Below are positions 61,672-64,000 of a DNA stretch of 64,000 bases, one piece after another (positions within the stretch are counted from its first letter, which is position 1; the number at the start of each line of letters is the position of its first letter). The DNA is taken from contig CP066681.1 of assembly GCA_016432265.1 (NCBI GenBank), positions 1,204,342 through 1,268,341 on the forward strand, given 5' to 3'. The notes below the pieces were generated by a model. It worked only from the letters and a program-made list of their open reading frames with translations. It ran no database searches and had not been told where the DNA came from. The translations under genes and the position numbers were made by a program. The stretch is from Micavibrio aeruginosavorus. Its GTDB lineage: Bacteria > Pseudomonadota > Alphaproteobacteria > Micavibrionales > Micavibrionaceae.

Positions 61672-62946
61672 GTGCCAACAGAAAAAAATGACTGGGTGGC
61701 CAAGCTGGAAATTATGGGCAACGGAAAAAATTTAATAATAGCCTCGCCAAACGCAGCATTAGTAGCAGATTCTGGTGTGCCCGCTCTGTTAGAGCAGATT
61801 CGTCCAGCATGGAAGGCCAAGAGCCTTATAAATCGGGTGCAGCGGCTAGTAGCGGTTGATCCAAGCAGTGCATGCCAAAGACTGCTAAACGCGGCCATAC
61901 ACGATTTAAAAGACAAGATCGTCATTGCAGGAATTGATATCGCGCGAGAAGCGGCAAAGCAATACAAGCTGCCACCTCTTGAAGGCGTGGAAGAGATTGA
62001 AAACTACCCAACAGCCAAGGTTATCGATTTGGCATATCGCATGGGCCTACTGTCGCGCCCAGAATGGCGGAGAGTCTCTCGCTGTTACGAAATCCGAAGA
62101 GACCTTGAGCACGAAGATGATGAATATGAAGCAGGCGTAGAGGACTGTGTTTATATCTTTAAGACCTGTATAGAAGTTATTCTTGGTCGCGATCCAATAC
62201 ATCTATTAAAAGTAACCGATGTAAAAGAAATCGTTGAGCAATCAGACCCTGTTACAGCCTCAGAAACTCTTGTAGATGATTTTGCTCACGCTCCTCAGCC
62301 CCGCCAGACTGAAATTTTTAAATTTCTTATTTCAATTGCTTTAGACAAAGACAAGTCTGACATTGTTCAGCAAAATGCCTTCACCATACTGAACGCTTTG
62401 GAGGCACACGTTCAAAACGCAGTGAAGCTTGATGTGGCGCAACACCTTCAAACCAAAATCGGACGAGTTAAGCTTGAGCGAAGGCATGTGAGAGTGGCCA
62501 TTGCCAGTGGAGCTTTGCCGTATCTTCGGCAAAACCAGCTAAAGGATTTTTATACTGACGTTTTAGCGCAGATGAAAGTGGTTGGCACAAGCTGGGGAGC
62601 TTTCAATGAGCACGGGGAGTTGCTGCGCTCATTTAGAGAGGTCGGGGGGCTCCGGTTTTGTCCGGAAGCTATTCGCAAGGAGATTCTCTTATGGTTAGTT
62701 CTTACATATATTGGTACTCCAGGAGGAAGGACTAGCTATGGGAACATTCGGAATGTTTTTTATAGCAATACAGCGGCACCGATTATACGAGAGATAATAG
62801 ACGAATCCTCTTCACTTATAGGCGACGACATCAAAGCGTTACAAAAGAATAAGTCTGTGATGGCGCTAACCTCCGATAAACATATTGCAAGACGCATGGA
62901 ATCATTGATTGATATAGTTGATTCGGATGAGGACGATTCCGACTAG
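61672..62946 (+). CDS. HEPN-motif protein linked to the Vsr-methyltransferase-endonuclease set
   Basis: 424 residues from a GTG. At 142-147 RRDLEH gives R142-x4-H147, the metal-independent RNase signature of HEPN domains, set in a helical hairpin (DLAYRMGLLSRPEWRRVSRC ... GVEDCVYIFKTCIEVILG). The rest is helical and acidic with no membrane segment and ends DSDEDDSD. It begins 20 bases after the endonuclease gene on the same strand, so it may be a second line of defence. It is AT-rich. Family otherwise unrecognised. Confidence 0.68.
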   Translation: MPTEKNDWVAKLEIMGNGKNLIIASPNAALVADSGVPALLEQIRPAWKAKSLINRVQRLVAVDPSSACQRLLNAAIHDLKDKIVIAGIDIAREAAKQYKLPPLEGVEEIENYPTAKVIDLAYRMGLLSRPEWRRVSRCYEIRRDLEHEDDEYEAGVEDCVYIFKTCIEVILGRDPIHLLKVTDVKEIVEQSDPVTASETLVDDFAHAPQPRQTEIFKFLISIALDKDKSDIVQQNAFTILNALEAHVQNAVKLDVAQHLQTKIGRVKLERRHVRVAIASGALPYLRQNQLKDFYTDVLAQMKVVGTSWGAFNEHGELLRSFREVGGLRFCPEAIRKEILLWLVLTYIGTPGGRTSYGNIRNVFYSNTAAPIIREIIDESSSLIGDDIKALQKNKSVMALTSDKHIARRMESLIDIVDSDEDDSD

Positions 62947-62975
62947 CGGAATTCAACGCCGCAGAACAAAAGAAA

Positions 62976-64000
62976 TCAACTCAGGTTCGAACCACGATCC
63001 ATGCCTCGATCTTTCGATGGCCCGCTTCGTTGAGCGGAAGCGTCGCGGAATTTTTCGCGCAACTCAAGGCGTTCACTCTTACCCATACGCATATACTCGG
63101 CGACATCGCGATTGAGCTGTTCCATGTCGCGCGCATGGGCGGCGCGCGTTGAGCGGACGAGAATATGCAAACTCTGGCGCTCATCAAGCTGGCGTTCGAT
63201 CATCGTGTTTTTCTCTCGGCGATCTCGCTGCGCTGAAAGCTTGTGCTCGCGTTCATTCTCGGCGGCCTGCTTGCCGTAGCGTCCTGTCAGGCGATCCCAC
63301 AGGCCGCGAAAGCCTTTGTTTAATCGGCTGGCCCGCTCAGCCTTTTCACGCTCCGCGCGCTTGGCGTGCGCCGCTTGTAAATCGGCACGCTCTTTCCGCT
63401 GGCGCTCGACAATTTGCTCTCGTTGTAGCGCTAGCATTGCCATGCGTTTTTGTTGGGCAAGTTCCGCTTCGGCGATATGACAGCGCAGCATGGCATTCAT
63501 GCGCGACGCTATATGGGATTTTGCCTTCTCGATGGAGGGAAGGTCGTCGCCACTGCCCAGGCAGGCGCGCACGTCCCTGGTTTTAACACCAACCCATTTG
63601 GCTATGGCATAAACCTCGCCTCGGAAATCGACCGCGACATGGCTGCGGCGATCACCGCGCGCCAGCGTGTAGCCTCGCGCTTCCAGCGCCTGCGCGAAGG
63701 CTTTGGGGGAATCCGAACTGGCCCAGCATTCCTGAAACAGGCTTTTGAGCATTTTGGGGTCTTGCTTGGCGCGTTTGGCCTGTTCCCATTCTTCGCGCGT
63801 GTAGTTACGCGGATCACGCTCCTTGCTGTTGAGCAGCCCGCGCGGTATTTGCCAACCATGTTCGAGGTAGAGCTGGCGGGAAACGTCCCTTAGTTTCAGC
63901 TTGTAATGAGGGAGGTTGATAGCCTTCATCTTGTCCGTGTCGATCCGTGACCAGACGACATGGGCATGGCGGCGACCATCCTTTTCATGGAAGACGATGG
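62976..64000 (-). CDS. relaxase (MobA/VirD2-like), N-terminus outside window
   Basis: The frame is open to the right edge. The edge region reads HEKDGRRHAHVVWSRIDTDK, the histidine motif of relaxases that nick the transfer origin, and is followed by LPHYKLKLRDVSRQLYLEHG. The C-terminal part is a long basic coiled coil (AELAQQKRMAMLALQREQIV, KRAEREKAERASRLNKGF). It would process DNA for the coupling protein at 50000. Convergent with the HEPN gene; 29 bases between stops. At least the N-terminal catalytic tyrosine region is missing from the window. Confidence 0.88.
   Translation of the reverse strand, partial: IVFHEKDGRRHAHVVWSRIDTDKMKAINLPHYKLKLRDVSRQLYLEHGWQIPRGLLNSKERDPRNYTREEWEQAKRAKQDPKMLKSLFQECWASSDSPKAFAQALEARGYTLARGDRRSHVAVDFRGEVYAIAKWVGVKTRDVRACLGSGDDLPSIEKAKSHIASRMNAMLRCHIAEAELAQQKRMAMLALQREQIVERQRKERADLQAAHAKRAEREKAERASRLNKGFRGLWDRLTGRYGKQAAENEREHKLSAQRDRREKNTMIERQLDERQSLHILVRSTRAAHARDMEQLNRDVAEYMRMGKSERLELREKFRDASAQRSGPSKDRGMDRGSNLS

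Larger units (their letters stand above)
47906..64000. mobile_element. integrated mobilizable/conjugative element with defence cargo (right end outside window)
   Basis: Boundary at tRNA-Arg(ACG). Contents: large serine recombinase, type IV coupling protein, ArdA, small island proteins, relaxase, and cargo of AbiEi/AbiEii, a broken ATPase, Vsr, C5 methyltransferase, putative endonuclease and a HEPN-like protein. No VirB/Trb mating-pair genes are visible. The cargo section (about 57-63 kb) is AT-richer than the chromosome part, suggesting it was assembled from other sources. Confidence 0.82.

Noticed and set aside
48000..64000. CRISPR array or cas genes in the defence region
   Set aside because: No regularly spaced identical repeats and no Cas-like proteins are seen.
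47906..64000. Complete self-transmissible ICE
   Set aside because: Only coupling protein and relaxase are visible; no VirB/Trb pore genes. They could lie beyond the window, so mobilizable is the safer call.

Overview
The window reads as chromosomal DNA of a Gram-negative, facultatively denitrifying alphaproteobacterium (inference). Supporting signs: nitrate-respiration and molybdopterin genes, a complete late lipid A block (waaA-lpxK-lpxL), an OlsB/OlsA ornithine-lipid pair, a DUF3126 protein, a class II DAHP synthase, and a CheY-like protein ending in an FFGPDRRR tail. I cannot name the genus. The right quarter (about 47.9 kb to the end) is an integrated mobile element.

Layout. (1) 1-8.2 kb, nitrate respiration and molybdenum cofactor: the end of narI, a parvulin-type isomerase, nnrS, a divergent Dnr/FNR-type regulator, then moaA-moaCB-moaD-moaE-mobA plus a small gene in one tightly overlapping operon, and a convergent MoeB-rhodanese fusion. 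The moaA leader has a perfect FNR/Dnr box, a -10 element at class II spacing, and a MoCo riboswitch whose closing stem contains the ribosome binding site. The operon is therefore probably read under low oxygen/NO and shut off when cofactor is plentiful. (2) 8.2-25.9 kb, mixed housekeeping: RNase R, an AI-2E transporter, a TauE/SafE permease, rpsD, trmJ, a degenerate RNB-domain protein, gltX, nadE, a nicotinate phosphoribosyltransferase and DAHP synthase, separated by several unknown genes. (3) 26-37.7 kb, envelope and metabolism: an HD phosphohydrolase resembling class I cyclic-nucleotide phosphodiesterases, waaA-lpxK-lpxL, olsBA, DUF3126, mntR, a low-molecular-weight phosphatase, a PEBP protein and etfBA. 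(4) 37.9-47.6 kb, signalling and surface: a receiver protein with two HPt-like helical paralogues, a hybrid histidine kinase, a YfiR-like periplasmic protein, a TonB-dependent receptor, tRNA-Arg(CCT), two small exported proteins and an OmpA-like protein.

(5) 47.8 kb to the end, mobile element. A large serine recombinase reads into tRNA-Arg(ACG), so its last codons and stop codon lie inside the tRNA gene. This marks one end of the element; the other end is outside the window. The element carries a type IV coupling protein with a frameshift, a separate two-helix membrane protein just before it, ArdA antirestriction, small island genes, and a MobA/VirD2-like relaxase running off the right edge. 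No mating-pore genes are seen, so it looks mobilizable rather than self-transmissible within what is visible.

Between ardA and the relaxase is a defence cargo: an AbiEi/AbiEii pair followed by a broken SMC-like ATPase, then vsr, a C5 cytosine methyltransferase, a putative PD-(D/E)XK endonuclease, and a 424-residue protein with a HEPN-like R-x4-H motif. This last four-gene set is the best candidate for an under-described system in the window.
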